Shown here one piece after another: positions 9,055 to 18,319 of a stretch of DNA of 64,000 nucleotides (its first letter is position 1; each line of letters begins with the position of its first letter). Both the position numbers and the translations under genes were made by a program. The DNA is from Acidiferrobacterales bacterium (GTDB lineage: Bacteria > Pseudomonadota > Gammaproteobacteria > Arenicellales > JAJDZL01), in NCBI GenBank assembly GCA_028820695.1, contig JAPPIB010000035.1, forward strand, positions 1-64,000, given 5' to 3'. The notes under the pieces were generated by a model. The model made no database searches. It was not told the origin of the DNA and saw only the letters and a program-made list of their open reading frames with translations.

Positions 9055-10020
9055 TCATTGCGGCACAACTTTTTCAATATAGTAACTCGGATCTTTTCGC
9101 TGACGCATCACACCGGCGAAAATTTCCCGATATACGCCCCACAACCCCTTGCAAGGCTCCGGCAGCTGACTTGACAATGCTGCACTTAACTTCGGTAAAT
9201 TGTAAAAAGGCACCATCGGAAACATATGATGTTCAATATGATGGTTCATATTGAAATAGAAAAAGCGTGTGATCGGGCCTGCCGTAAAACTTCGGGTTGA
9301 ATAGCGGTGATCTTTGACATTCATCTGAAGACAGGTATGCTGAGTCAAATGCAAAATCCCGGTTACAGGACCACCGATAAATCGCGGTGCGAATACAAGC
9401 ACAATCGGAAGCCACGACTGAATCGCCGCCGCCCATACGATCACCAGGGCATAAGCACCGATCATAATGCGCGCATTCTGGATTGCTTTTTTGCCTTTCT
9501 TTGGCGGGATAACAGCCAGCATCTCCTGTGTAATTCGCCCGCATGACTGGGCGAGAAGCGACTTCCAGTAAAACAGATTGCCGTCAATCCCGGAACCGAC
9601 GCGCAGCAGTATTGCCCAGGTAACCGGGTTAGGCTCGGACAGTTCGGTATCGCCCTCATCGAAGTGTGTGAAACTATGATGTCCCAGGTGTCCCCATCGC
9701 GTCGAGATCGGCTCCATCTGCACCATCGCCCCGAATGTCCACAACGTCAGTTCATTGAAAAAGCGCGTGCGAAACGGTGTCTTGTGGCAGGTTTCATGCA
9801 CAGCCGACGCAGCGCAACCCCAAAGCGCGCTGTACACGATAATCATCGCCACGACCCACCAACTCCCCCACGTCATTGCCACTGCAAAGCCAAAAGCGAC
9901 CAGCAGCGCGAAGTAACTGCCAAACCAAATCATCGGCGGTCCGTCTCTGCGCTCAGAAAACAATCGGAGAAGCCGCTTGTCTATCTCACACAAATACCAA
10001 TCGTTCTTCATTACGGACAT
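9055..10020 (-). CDS. Membrane fatty-acid desaturase
   Basis: A 321-residue integral membrane di-iron desaturase/hydroxylase. The three histidine boxes are complete: HETCHKT at about residue 75, HLGHHSFTH at about 110, and HHIEHHMFP at about 265. Hydrophobic spans flank the boxes in the usual pattern (about 32-60 and 175-210). Enzymes of this family introduce double bonds or hydroxyl groups into lipid acyl chains or carotenoids at the cytosolic membrane face; the substrate cannot be set from sequence. It lies 38 bases downstream of the AruI-like decarboxylase gene on the same strand, so they may share a transcript. A second, divergent desaturase lies at 38591-39490. Confidence 0.85.
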   Translation of the reverse strand: MSVMKNDWYLCEIDKRLLRLFSERRDGPPMIWFGSYFALLVAFGFAVAMTWGSWWVVAMIIVYSALWGCAASAVHETCHKTPFRTRFFNELTLWTFGAMVQMEPISTRWGHLGHHSFTHFDEGDTELSEPNPVTWAILLRVGSGIDGNLFYWKSLLAQSCGRITQEMLAVIPPKKGKKAIQNARIMIGAYALVIVWAAAIQSWLPIVLVFAPRFIGGPVTGILHLTQHTCLQMNVKDHRYSTRSFTAGPITRFFYFNMNHHIEHHMFPMVPFYNLPKLSAALSSQLPEPCKGLWGVYREIFAGVMRQRKDPSYYIEKVVPQ

Positions 10021-10058
10021 GTTTGCGCCCTTGTCAACTTGAAATTCTTGTTATCGCC

Positions 10059-11672
10059 TTAATCATCAAAACCGCGCTTTAACCAATCGTCGTCTTCCAT
10101 TACGACGATGATCGAAGGGCCTTCGAATTCCAATGCAGCGGACAGTGACTTTACAAACGATGCGCGGTCTCGCACCGTGATGCCCGGGCAGCCGAACGCT
10201 TGTGCCAGTATCTCAAAATCCGGCGCTTTCGGGGTGACGCCGGTCGGCGGAATATCTCTTTTCACCATGCCGTCCCGAATCATCGCATAGCTGTGATTGT
10301 GCCAGATGACAATTGGGATGCTCAAGCACTCTTCGACAGCTGTGGCAACTTCGTTAACGGTAAACATAAAACCGCCGTCACCCACCAAAGCAACTACATT
10401 TGTATCCGGCCTGGCCAGTTTCGCTCCTATGGCACCGGGTAGCGCACAGCCCAGGGTGCCAAATCCCGCTGGATAAAACCAAGTGCGAGGGAGCTGTGTT
10501 TTCATAGCCGCCGTTCCCGTGTACACAAGCTGTGCAATGTCGCCCATAACAATCGCGTCATCGGGCAAAACTGAACGCAGAGCATCGAGCAAAACCACAT
10601 GCTGGCGTTCTACGTCGGTGAATTCTTCTCGCTGGTTTTTGCGAACCGCATCGAGTTCGGCTGTAATTTCGGTATTGCCGGGTGAGAGGTTTCTCTCGCC
10701 CCAATGACGAACAATCATCTCACACGCCGCCTTTGCGTCTCCATGCACCGCTACAGTCGCGGGAAACGCATCGTTGAACCGGTTCTGATCGATATCTATT
10801 CGAATGACCTGACCGTTGACAGGAAGATCGAAGATAAAACTGTCGGCTTCAGCCAATTCGGTCGCGATTGCCACCACCACATCACAGTGCCCGAGATATC
10901 GCTGGACCGCCGGGCTGATTACGCCTCCGCCCAAGCTCAACGGGCTGCTGTCGGCCACAATTCCCTTACCCGCGTTCGAGGCAATCACTGCGGCGTTTAT
11001 TGCTTCTGCCAGCATCGTGACCTGCCTGGACGCATGCTGTGCGCCACCGCCAACGATGATGACCGGTTTTTTCGCAGTCGCCAGCAGGTCAACTGCAGAT
11101 CGTATCGAATCCATAGCAGGCTGCGGGCGAAACGACGGTGCACACACACTCCACTTACCGTCAACAGGCATATCAAGAACATCGATGGGTATGGCGATAT
11201 GTACCGGACGCGGTCTGGCGCAGTTAAATACCGTAAAGGCCCGGGCAATGGCTTCGGGAATTTCTTCCGGGTGATGAATCATCACACTGAACGCAGTCAT
11301 GGGTCGGGTGATGGCGCAAAGGTCAGTGGTTTCGTGGAGTCTGCCCCATCCTTTGCCCAAGGATGCACTGTCGTTCGCGCTTGAGATAACCAGCAGCGGA
11401 ATTGAATCCGCGTAGGCCTGTCCGATTCCGGTCGACGCATTGGTTACGCCAGGACCCGTGATTATCGTGCACACCCCGGGTTGACCCGTCACTCTGGCAT
11501 AACCGTCAGCCATAAAACTGGCACCCTGTTCATTTCGGGGTGTAACGGTACGAATCTTTGCGCTTTGAATTCCGCGATATAACTCAAGGGTATGTTCACC
11601 TGGAATTCCAAATACGACTGAAACGCCATATTGCTTTAGAAGCTCCATGAGTGCTTCACCGCATGTTTTCAT
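10059..11672 (-). CDS. ThDP-dependent 2-oxo-acid decarboxylase, AruI-like (copy 1)
   Basis: A 537-residue enzyme of the acetolactate synthase/benzoylformate decarboxylase superfamily. Residues 1-170 form the PYR domain, with the catalytic Glu in TPRNEQGASFMADGYAR. The middle domain carries VIIVGGGAQHAS. The PP domain (about 370-537) has the ThDP motif GDGGFMFTVNEVATAVE and the N ligand in WHNHSYAMI. The closest family I recognise is 5-guanidino-2-oxopentanoate decarboxylase (AruI), which acts in arginine transamination. The divergent neighbour is a HisC-like aminotransferase, which would supply a 2-oxo acid. A paralogue of equal length lies at 61608-63221. Substrate identity is an inference; acetolactate synthase is unlikely because no regulatory subunit is adjacent. 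Confidence 0.8.
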   Translation of the reverse strand: MKTCGEALMELLKQYGVSVVFGIPGEHTLELYRGIQSAKIRTVTPRNEQGASFMADGYARVTGQPGVCTIITGPGVTNASTGIGQAYADSIPLLVISSANDSASLGKGWGRLHETTDLCAITRPMTAFSVMIHHPEEIPEAIARAFTVFNCARPRPVHIAIPIDVLDMPVDGKWSVCAPSFRPQPAMDSIRSAVDLLATAKKPVIIVGGGAQHASRQVTMLAEAINAAVIASNAGKGIVADSSPLSLGGGVISPAVQRYLGHCDVVVAIATELAEADSFIFDLPVNGQVIRIDIDQNRFNDAFPATVAVHGDAKAACEMIVRHWGERNLSPGNTEITAELDAVRKNQREEFTDVERQHVVLLDALRSVLPDDAIVMGDIAQLVYTGTAAMKTQLPRTWFYPAGFGTLGCALPGAIGAKLARPDTNVVALVGDGGFMFTVNEVATAVEECLSIPIVIWHNHSYAMIRDGMVKRDIPPTGVTPKAPDFEILAQAFGCPGITVRDRASFVKSLSAALEFEGPSIIVVMEDDDWLKRGFDD

Positions 11673-11970
11673 CTTAAAAACTCACCTCAAATCTTCAGGC
11701 ATGAATTCAAAAGGAGTAAAACCTCAATGAGCGGAAAAGACAATCCATCTGAACACATGTGAAACACCATCACAACTGACCGCAGCGTGTTTTACCTAAA
11801 TGTCAAAGCCCCGTATGCCGCACTGGTACAGGAACATAACCGACATTGCTGTAAGGTATGTCCGAACATCACGTATTATCGTCAACATTCACGGTGTTGT
11901 GGAACTGGGTCTTTCACAAATTCTCTTACACCGATGAGCAAAACAGTCAGATACCATAAAAGGCCAGTCA

Positions 11971-13077
11971 ATGAACAATAAAACGCGTAGCATCGCAGTA
12001 AAGCCCGCACTCGAATCGATCGACTATTACATGGTTGGGATCTCCAGGCTTGCAGGCTTCAGCAATCCAATCAAACTGTCTTCAAATGAATCCGCTCTCG
12101 GCATGAGTCCGCTGGCTTTGGAAGCCTGTAAAAAATCTGCCGGTCAATGTCACCTGTATCCGGAAGTCGATACAGAAAAACTCGCGCAAGCCATCGCTTC
12201 CCGTCACCGGCTCAACCCTGAAAGGATGGCCTTTGGACCCGGTTCTGACGAATTGCTTCAGAGAATCGTCAACGCATTCACAGGTCCGGGACAACAGCTT
12301 GTTCACAGTAAAAACGCCTACATGCAATTTCCGATCTACGCCAAACTCGCCGGCGCAACGGCGGTTGCTGCCGAAGATGTCGATTTGCGCTACAGTATTG
12401 ATTCAATCCTGGGACAGGTAACCGAAAAAACCCGCTGCGTACTGCTGGCCAACCCCGATAACCCGTCAGGAACATACCTAGGCGGTGACGAAATCCGCCG
12501 ACTGCACCGCTCTTTGCCGGCTAATGTGCTTGTGATCATAGATGCCGCCTACGACGAATATGCCCTGGCTGATGATTACGAGAGTGGGACAAATCTGGTG
12601 CATGAATTCGAAAATATCATTGTGACGCGCACATTCTCCAAAGTCCATGGAATGGCCGGGCTGCGACTTGGGTGGTGTTACGGCCCGAAATGGGTCATCG
12701 AACTTTTAACCCGTATTGGGCCTTCTTTTCCGGTAAATACAATCGCGAATGCCGCTGGAATCGCCAGTATGCAAGACTTGCAGCACACTGCAAAAGTACT
12801 GGATCACAACAGCAGGTGGATTCACACCCTGGGCGACGAATTTGCCAAATTGGGACTTAAAGTCTACCCGAGTCAAACCAACTTCATACTGGTTCAGTTT
12901 CCGCCTGATTGCGGCGCAAGTGCGAGTCAGACCAATCGGCACTTAAATGCAAATGGCATCATTCCCAGACAGTTCGCATTGGAGGACTTTTCCGATAAAT
13001 TGCGCTTTACAGTTGGCACTGGAGATGAAATGGAAAAAACCATCGATGTCATGCAACGATTCTTCCATTCGCGTTAA
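11971..13077 (+). CDS. HisC-like class I/II PLP aminotransferase
   Basis: A 368-residue fold-type I aminotransferase of the histidinol-phosphate aminotransferase (HisC) group. Landmarks are the substrate-loop segment KLSSNESALGMSP near residue 36, ANPDNPSGTYL at about 150, DAAYDEYA at about 180 and the PLP lysine in TRTFSKVHGMAGLRLGW near residue 214. No other histidine gene is nearby. It is transcribed divergently from an AruI-like 2-oxo-acid decarboxylase and lies beside a peptide transporter, so a catabolic amino-acid transaminase, possibly for arginine as in AruH-AruI, fits better than histidine synthesis. A true HisC role cannot be excluded from sequence alone. Confidence 0.8.
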   Translation: MNNKTRSIAVKPALESIDYYMVGISRLAGFSNPIKLSSNESALGMSPLALEACKKSAGQCHLYPEVDTEKLAQAIASRHRLNPERMAFGPGSDELLQRIVNAFTGPGQQLVHSKNAYMQFPIYAKLAGATAVAAEDVDLRYSIDSILGQVTEKTRCVLLANPDNPSGTYLGGDEIRRLHRSLPANVLVIIDAAYDEYALADDYESGTNLVHEFENIIVTRTFSKVHGMAGLRLGWCYGPKWVIELLTRIGPSFPVNTIANAAGIASMQDLQHTAKVLDHNSRWIHTLGDEFAKLGLKVYPSQTNFILVQFPPDCGASASQTNRHLNANGIIPRQFALEDFSDKLRFTVGTGDEMEKTIDVMQRFFHSR

Positions 13078-13115
13078 GCAAGCTTTGCTTTGCCGAAACA
13101 AAACCTGACCGCTTG

Positions 13116-13140
13116 CAGCTGCACTTGGCGCAGCTGTTTT
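13116..13140 (+). terminator. Possible weak intrinsic terminator after the aminotransferase gene
   Basis: A 7-bp inverted repeat, CAGCTGC and GCAGCTG with a 7-base loop, is followed by four T. It lies 39 bases past the aminotransferase stop, between convergent genes. The T run is short, so efficiency is uncertain. Confidence 0.35.
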
Positions 13141-13157
13141 GACGATAAACTATGCGA

Positions 13158-14046
13158 CTAATTCAGTGCGCTGGAGTTGTGGCCATTGAAATCATTGTAA
13201 TAAGGCCGGTCACCGACAATCGTTACCCGATTCATGATCCTGTGAGCCGCTCCGTAGTTGTGCGAGGCATAATGCTGCGTGCAGCGATTGTCCCAAAACG
13301 CGACATCTCCCACTTCCCAGTGGTGACGGATTTGAAAATCAGGCAGCTGCGAATGCTGAAAAAGAATTTTCAGCAGTCCTGCACTTTCGGGTTCCGACAG
13401 CTCATTGATTCGGCAGGTGTAATATTCATTGACATAAAGTGCCGTGCGTCCGGTCTCCGGATGGGTTCGCAAAACGGGGGTGAGTTTGCAGCGGAAACGC
13501 GTCCATAAGTTTTCTCACCTCCTGTTCTCCGTCCGGCTTCATTCTTAATGAAGTTCCCCAGCCTCTTTCAATTGAGTGCTGCGCGGTTAATGATTCGAGC
13601 AAATTTTTTATCGGTTCGGACAAAGTGTCGTAGGCGGCATACATGCTCGAAAACAGCGTGTCTCCTCCAGATTCAGGGATTTTTCTGGCAAGCAGAATCG
13701 ATCCCATAGATGGCGCCACCTGATAGGTGACGTCCGTATGCCAGTAATGTTCGGCATCGGCCGCGCGGCCTTTTGATTCGATGATGGTCAGACGCGGGTC
13801 GTCCTGGTTGCAGTCAAACACCGGGTGCGGCTCGTCAAGTTCTCCGAATTGCGCACCCAGACGAATGTGCTGAGATTCGGACAGGCTTTGATTTTTAAAG
13901 AACAATACCCCGAACTCCAGCAGCGCAGATCTGATTTCAGCGACAGTTTGTTCTCCTAAGTCTGTGCTGAGATCGACACGGTCTACAAATGCCCCCAGAT
14001 GCGGGGAGCGGCGTGTGCATTGAATATTCTGGTAACTCATAATCAT
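13158..14046 (-). pseudogene. TauD/TfdA-family Fe(II)/2-oxoglutarate dioxygenase, frameshifted
   Basis: Two frames together encode one complete TauD-like dioxygenase of about 295 residues. The first part (14046 to about 13480) carries the iron ligands HTDVTYQ and the GGDTLF segment. The second (from about 13475 to 13158) carries the distal histidine in RCTQHYASH and the 2-oxoglutarate arginine region HRIMNRVTI. The switch is at a run of five G on the plus strand (13476-13480). With four, the reading would run QTHPVLRTHPETGR, the usual family sequence. So the gene is broken by one extra base in a homopolymer, by real mutation or by sequencing error. Family members oxidise taurine, sulfonates or other small acids with 2-oxoglutarate and O2. 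It converges on the aminotransferase gene. Confidence 0.85.
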
Positions 14047-14218
14047 ACCCCTATCGTTATTGGTTAAACTATAAGGTCACCAAACGCGGGCGAAAGTCTT
14101 AATGCCCGCAGGAGCATTGCATCAATACAAATACGCACTTTCACATCATGTTGACTCATACCTGCAAGCGCGTTCGCAGCAGCTGAAGTCAATACCCGTT
14201 TTGATCGAGGATTTGTCT

Positions 14219-14809
14219 ATGTCGAATCAGGAACGACCGTGCTGGATTGAAACAATCGATCCGCAAGATGCTGATCCCCATCTGCATAAGGTCTATCAGA
14301 AACTTAAAACTACCCACAACAAACTTCACAATCTCTACCGCGCGGCTTCTTTACAGCCCAAAGCGATTTTATCGGCAGATCAGCATTTTCGCGACGTCCT
14401 GCATAACGAATCAAACCATTCGGATTTGTGGTTTCTGGAACTTCTGGCAACCCAGGTGGCGATCGCAGCCGACTGTCACTATGCGTTGACCCATCACGGA
14501 GCAAACTTTAAAACACTTTTAGGTGATGATGAACTCGCAGAATCGATGATCGAAGCGATTCGCTGCCAAAATTTTCACGACCCATCATTCAACTCCCGTC
14601 AGGCGGCGCTGCTCGCATTCGGATCGAAGCTGACGCGCGACCCCCAAAGCATGTCTGAAGACGACATCGTAACGCTGCGCAATGCAGGGATTTCGGACAC
14701 GGAAATTCTTGAAGCCGTACAGGTCATCGCCTCGTTTGCTTACTGGGTCAGATTCATCAATGCCCTTGGCATCAGTCTGGGTGACGAAAAAATCGGCATG
14801 TACCGGTAA
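14219..14809 (+). CDS. Carboxymuconolactone decarboxylase (AhpD-like) family protein
   Basis: A 196-residue, all-helical protein of the CMD/AhpD superfamily, closest to the 'peroxidase-related' subgroup. The frame is open from 14102, but the ATG at 14219 follows a GAGG and is the likely start. The family active region is ELLATQVAIAADCHYALTHHG. One Cys is kept, but the second Cys of the AhpD CxxC pair is replaced by Ala-Leu, so the classical disulfide reductase mechanism looks lost. The C-terminal ILEAVQVIASFAYWVRFINALG helix is typical. It is divergent from the TauD-like gene and convergent on the peptide ABC operon. Its role here is unknown. Confidence 0.72.
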   Translation: MSNQERPCWIETIDPQDADPHLHKVYQKLKTTHNKLHNLYRAASLQPKAILSADQHFRDVLHNESNHSDLWFLELLATQVAIAADCHYALTHHGANFKTLLGDDELAESMIEAIRCQNFHDPSFNSRQAALLAFGSKLTRDPQSMSEDDIVTLRNAGISDTEILEAVQVIASFAYWVRFINALGISLGDEKIGMYR

Positions 14810-14834
14810 ATCAACCGGAACTCGTCATTCCCTG

Positions 14835-16490
14835 TCAGTTCCCGGCCGCCTGCATACCGCTTTGCGCGGCGCGCTGCGCCATGATTTCGTCCATCCAGTC
14901 TGGATTCATTTGCGGCACCGACGACAGCAGCAACTCGGTATAGGCAGGGTGCGGTGGGGTAAGAACCTCGGCTTTTGGACCTTGTTCCACAATCTTCCCC
15001 TGATACATGACCACAATGCGATCAGCGACAGCACGTACGGTCGCTAAATCGTGTGTGATGAACATGTAGGCAAGCCCCAGTTCCTGCTGCAGACGGTCGA
15101 GCAGCCGTAATATGCCTTCGGCAACAAGCTGGTCAAGCGCGGATGTGATTTCGTCGCAAATGATAAAACTTGGATCTGCCGCAAGTGCGCGGGCGATGGA
15201 AACCCGCTGCTTTTGTCCGCCCGACAATTCTTCGGGAAGCCGGTCGAGGTATTGATTCGGTTCCATTTCAATCATTTCCATCAGTTCGTTGAGACGACGC
15301 TGTTTTTCCGCGCCTTCCAATCCGAGGTAAAACCCAAGCGGACGGCCGATAATCTTGCGGATTTTATGCCTCGGATTCAGTGCAGTGTCAGCCATCTGAT
15401 AAATCATCTGGATTTCCTTAAGCTGTTTATAGCTTCGGGCATGAAGCGCAGGCGGCAGCGCCTGTCCTTTAAACTCAACCCGGCCCTGCTGAGGCGGCAA
15501 AAGTCCAGTGATGACCCGGGCGGCTGTGCTTTTTCCACTGCCTGACTCACCGACAATCGCTACGGTTTCACCGCGATGGATATCAAAACCGACATCACTG
15601 AGAACAGTTTCGGCTGCCCGCGGATATCTGGCCGTGACATTGACAACGCGCACCAGCGGCTGCGCTTTTTCCGTATTCGCAATGCAAGTCTTTTTGAACG
15701 AACGAACCGCCCACAGCGACTTGGTGTAGTCTTGTTCGGGCTGCGCGAGCATGGTGCGGGTTTGTGCTTCCTCAACCAGCTCACCGTAACGCAAAACGAT
15801 AATCCTGTCAGCCATCTGCGCAACTACAGCAAGATCATGGGAGATGTAAATTGCGGCGGTGTTGAAATACTCAACAATATTGCGAATCGTAGCCAGCACT
15901 TCAATCTGCGTGGTGACATCCAGTGCAGTAGTGGGTTCATCAAAAATGATTAAATCCGGCCGGCACGAAAGCGCCATGGCAGTCATCGCTCTTTGCAGCT
16001 GCCCGCCGGAAACCTGATGAGGATAGCGAAAACCGATGTTGTCGGGGTCTGGCATTTTTATTTTTTCATACAAATCCCTGGCATCAGCATAAGCCTCGTC
16101 TTTGGTGCCGACCCGGTGGTAAATCACAGTTTCAGAGAACTGATCGATGAGTTTGTGCGCCGGGTTGAAAGAAGCCGCTGCGCTTTGGGCAACGTAAGCA
16201 ATGCGCGATCCGCGCAGACCGCGCTTGTGTTCTTCACTGGCCTGCGTCAATTCAACCCCTTCGAACTGTATGCTCCCTGACTTAATCCTGCAGCCGGCCT
16301 TGCAATACCCCATCGAAGCGATGCCGATGGTCGATTTTCCAGCACCTGACTCACCAATGAGACCCAACACTTCTCCGCGGCGCAGGCTTGCGGTGAACCC
16401 CTTTACGATGGGGTGCCAGCGCTCTTCACTGTAACCGTCAATGTACAGGTCTTTAATTTGCAGCAAAGGTGTATCAGAATCACAGGTCAT
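14835..16490 (-). CDS. Peptide/opine ABC transporter, fused double ATPase (DppD-DppF type)
   Basis: One 551-residue polypeptide holds two complete ABC ATPases, equal to DppD and DppF in tandem. Domain 1 (about 8-265) has Walker A GESGAGKST, signature VSGGQLQR and Walker B LIIFDEP. Domain 2 (about 290-535) has GESGSGKST, LSGGQKQR and FIICDEI. Fusion of the two subunits is common in this transporter subfamily. The start overlaps the preceding permease stop by 11 bases. It would power uptake of peptides, nickel complexes or opine-like compounds through the two permeases. The nearby aminotransferase and decarboxylase suggest an amino-acid-derived substrate. Confidence 0.9.
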   Translation of the reverse strand: MTCDSDTPLLQIKDLYIDGYSEERWHPIVKGFTASLRRGEVLGLIGESGAGKSTIGIASMGYCKAGCRIKSGSIQFEGVELTQASEEHKRGLRGSRIAYVAQSAAASFNPAHKLIDQFSETVIYHRVGTKDEAYADARDLYEKIKMPDPDNIGFRYPHQVSGGQLQRAMTAMALSCRPDLIIFDEPTTALDVTTQIEVLATIRNIVEYFNTAAIYISHDLAVVAQMADRIIVLRYGELVEEAQTRTMLAQPEQDYTKSLWAVRSFKKTCIANTEKAQPLVRVVNVTARYPRAAETVLSDVGFDIHRGETVAIVGESGSGKSTAARVITGLLPPQQGRVEFKGQALPPALHARSYKQLKEIQMIYQMADTALNPRHKIRKIIGRPLGFYLGLEGAEKQRRLNELMEMIEMEPNQYLDRLPEELSGGQKQRVSIARALAADPSFIICDEITSALDQLVAEGILRLLDRLQQELGLAYMFITHDLATVRAVADRIVVMYQGKIVEQGPKAEVLTPPHPAYTELLLSSVPQMNPDWMDEIMAQRAAQSGMQAAGN

Positions 16491-17358
16491 CTTTCAGTCC
16501 CGAAGTCTTATGCAAAAACCAGTCAATTACAAAATTTACGGCAATGGTCAAAAGTGCAATCGCCGCCGCAGGGATCAGTGGCGTGTAGTCGTCAAAAGTG
16601 ATCAGTACAGCCGTTTGTCTGACCATGGATCCCCAGTCTGCAATGGGTGGCTGAATACCAATCCCCAAAAAACTCAAAGCGCTGATGGTCAGGAAGACGA
16701 AACAGAATCTCAACCCGAATTCCGCTGCCAGCGGTGATGAAATATTCGGCAGGATTTCCTGAATCGTAATCCACGGCAGTTTTTCGCCGCGCAGTTTCGC
16801 GGCCTCTATAAAATCCATGACCGCGACATTCATACTCACCGCCCGCGTGATGCGAAATATCCGGGTAGCGTCAATTACACTCATAATCACAATCAGATTG
16901 ATAATTGAGGTGCCAAATATAGACAGCAGCAGCATCGCAAATATCAATGCTGGAATGGCCATGAAAATATCACAAATACGACTCATCAGCTGATCCAGCC
17001 AGCCACCGAGAACAGCGGCCAGGATGCCCGATACAGCACCCAGTACAAACGCCAGAATCGTAGTCAAAAGAGCAATTCCTACGGTATTGCGTGCGCCGAA
17101 AATCACGCGGGTGAGCATATCGCGTCCCAAGTGGTCCGTACCCAGAAGGAACCGGTCATCCCAGGGTTGGAATTTCTTGCCGACAATTTCGGATTCTCCA
17201 AACGGAGCGACCCACGGAGCGAATAATGCCAAAAAGATATACGCAGCGATGATGAAAAGCCCCAGCTTTGCACTTAAAGGCGCGCGTCGCAGCTCACTGA
17301 GTGCGCGCTTTGCCTTTAGCGACCCGTCAAAGCCTGCTGCAAAACGGCCAGTCACCAT
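16480..17358 (-). CDS. Peptide ABC transporter permease, DppC type
   Basis: A 292-residue inner-membrane permease with the N-terminal DppC/OppC extension, the first span at about 32-52 (LFIIAAYIFLALFAPWV) and the family segment LLGTDHLGRDMLTRVIFGAR near residue 72. Five further spans follow. The ATPase-contact loop includes EAAKLRGEKLPWITIQEILPN near residue 185. The coding region begins 4 bases after the DppB-type gene and overlaps the ATPase gene. It pairs with the DppB-type permease to form the transmembrane channel. Confidence 0.9.
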   Translation of the reverse strand: MVTGRFAAGFDGSLKAKRALSELRRAPLSAKLGLFIIAAYIFLALFAPWVAPFGESEIVGKKFQPWDDRFLLGTDHLGRDMLTRVIFGARNTVGIALLTTILAFVLGAVSGILAAVLGGWLDQLMSRICDIFMAIPALIFAMLLLSIFGTSIINLIVIMSVIDATRIFRITRAVSMNVAVMDFIEAAKLRGEKLPWITIQEILPNISSPLAAEFGLRFCFVFLTISALSFLGIGIQPPIADWGSMVRQTAVLITFDDYTPLIPAAAIALLTIAVNFVIDWFLHKTSGLKDDL

Positions 17359-17362
17359 GGTT

Positions 17363-18319
17363 CTACTTCGGATGCAGCAAACGTGGATTGGTCACAATCG
17401 ACAAAATGTCAGCAACCAGGTTTAATAATACATAGGTTGCCGCAAATATCAGACAGCACGCCTGCACAACCGGCATATCGCGACGGGCCACTGCGTCTAC
17501 CAGGAACTGACCAAGACCCGGATAGACAAACACAACTTCAATTACGACGACTCCAACAGTGAGGTAGGCCAGGTTCAGCACGATTACATTGACAATAGGC
17601 GCCCAGGCGTTGGGCAGTGCATGATGAAAAATCACCCGGAAACGCTTTAACCCCTTCAGCGCGGCCATCTCGATATAGGCACTTGAAAGAAGGTTGATGA
17701 TCGCGGCACGGGTCATGCGCATCATATGCGCCATGGATACCAATGTAAGAACAATCGCAGGCAGCAGAGTCTTTTCCAGGTGCCCGAAAAAGGTAACGCC
17801 AGCTTGAATATTCGACAGGCTTGGCAGCCATCCGGCTTTAACCGAGACTACGAGTATCAGGACGTAACCGACGAAAAACTCAGGCGTTGAAATCGACGAC
17901 AAGGTCACAATGTTGACTGTTCGGTCATACAGGGTGTTGCGATAAAGCGCTGCCAGAATTCCGAGAATTACAGCAAGCGGCACCGCGATACAAGCTGCAA
18001 AAGTAGCCAGAAATAATGTGTTGTAAAACCGGGTGCCTATCACTTCGCTGATTTCCCGTCCGTTACCCAAAGACACACCGAAATCACCCTGCACGATGTT
18101 TCCCAGCCAATTGAGGTATCGCAAGTGGGCGGGCATATCCAGTCCCAGCTGAGTGCGCAGGGCGGCGACAGTTTCCGGTGTTGCTGCCTGACCCAGTATT
18201 GCGTCGGCAGCGTCTCCTGGCAACATCGATACAGCCAAAAATATGATGAGCGAAATTACAAACAGCGTCAGTACGCCCAGCAAGATACGCTGCATCAGCA
18301 ATATTGCAATTTGTTTCAT
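17363..18319 (-). CDS. Peptide ABC transporter permease, DppB type
   Basis: A 318-residue permease. The DppB hallmarks are the N-terminal span at about 10-30, the periplasmic LGLDMPAHLRYLNWLGNIVQGDFGVSL segment near residue 57 and the cytosolic EMAALKGLKRFRVIFHHALPNA loop near residue 200, which docks with the ATPase. Six membrane spans are evident. It is the first permease gene of the operon. A terminator-like hairpin stands between it and the upstream binding-protein gene, which should lower permease expression relative to the binding protein. Confidence 0.9.
   Translation of the reverse strand: MKQIAILLMQRILLGVLTLFVISLIIFLAVSMLPGDAADAILGQAATPETVAALRTQLGLDMPAHLRYLNWLGNIVQGDFGVSLGNGREISEVIGTRFYNTLFLATFAACIAVPLAVILGILAALYRNTLYDRTVNIVTLSSISTPEFFVGYVLILVVSVKAGWLPSLSNIQAGVTFFGHLEKTLLPAIVLTLVSMAHMMRMTRAAIINLLSSAYIEMAALKGLKRFRVIFHHALPNAWAPIVNVIVLNLAYLTVGVVVIEVVFVYPGLGQFLVDAVARRDMPVVQACCLIFAATYVLLNLVADILSIVTNPRLLHPK

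Noticed and set aside
11727-11762. 11-residue leader peptide before the aminotransferase gene
   Set aside because: It has an AAGGAG site, but no run of codons for one amino acid and no attenuator hairpin before 11971.
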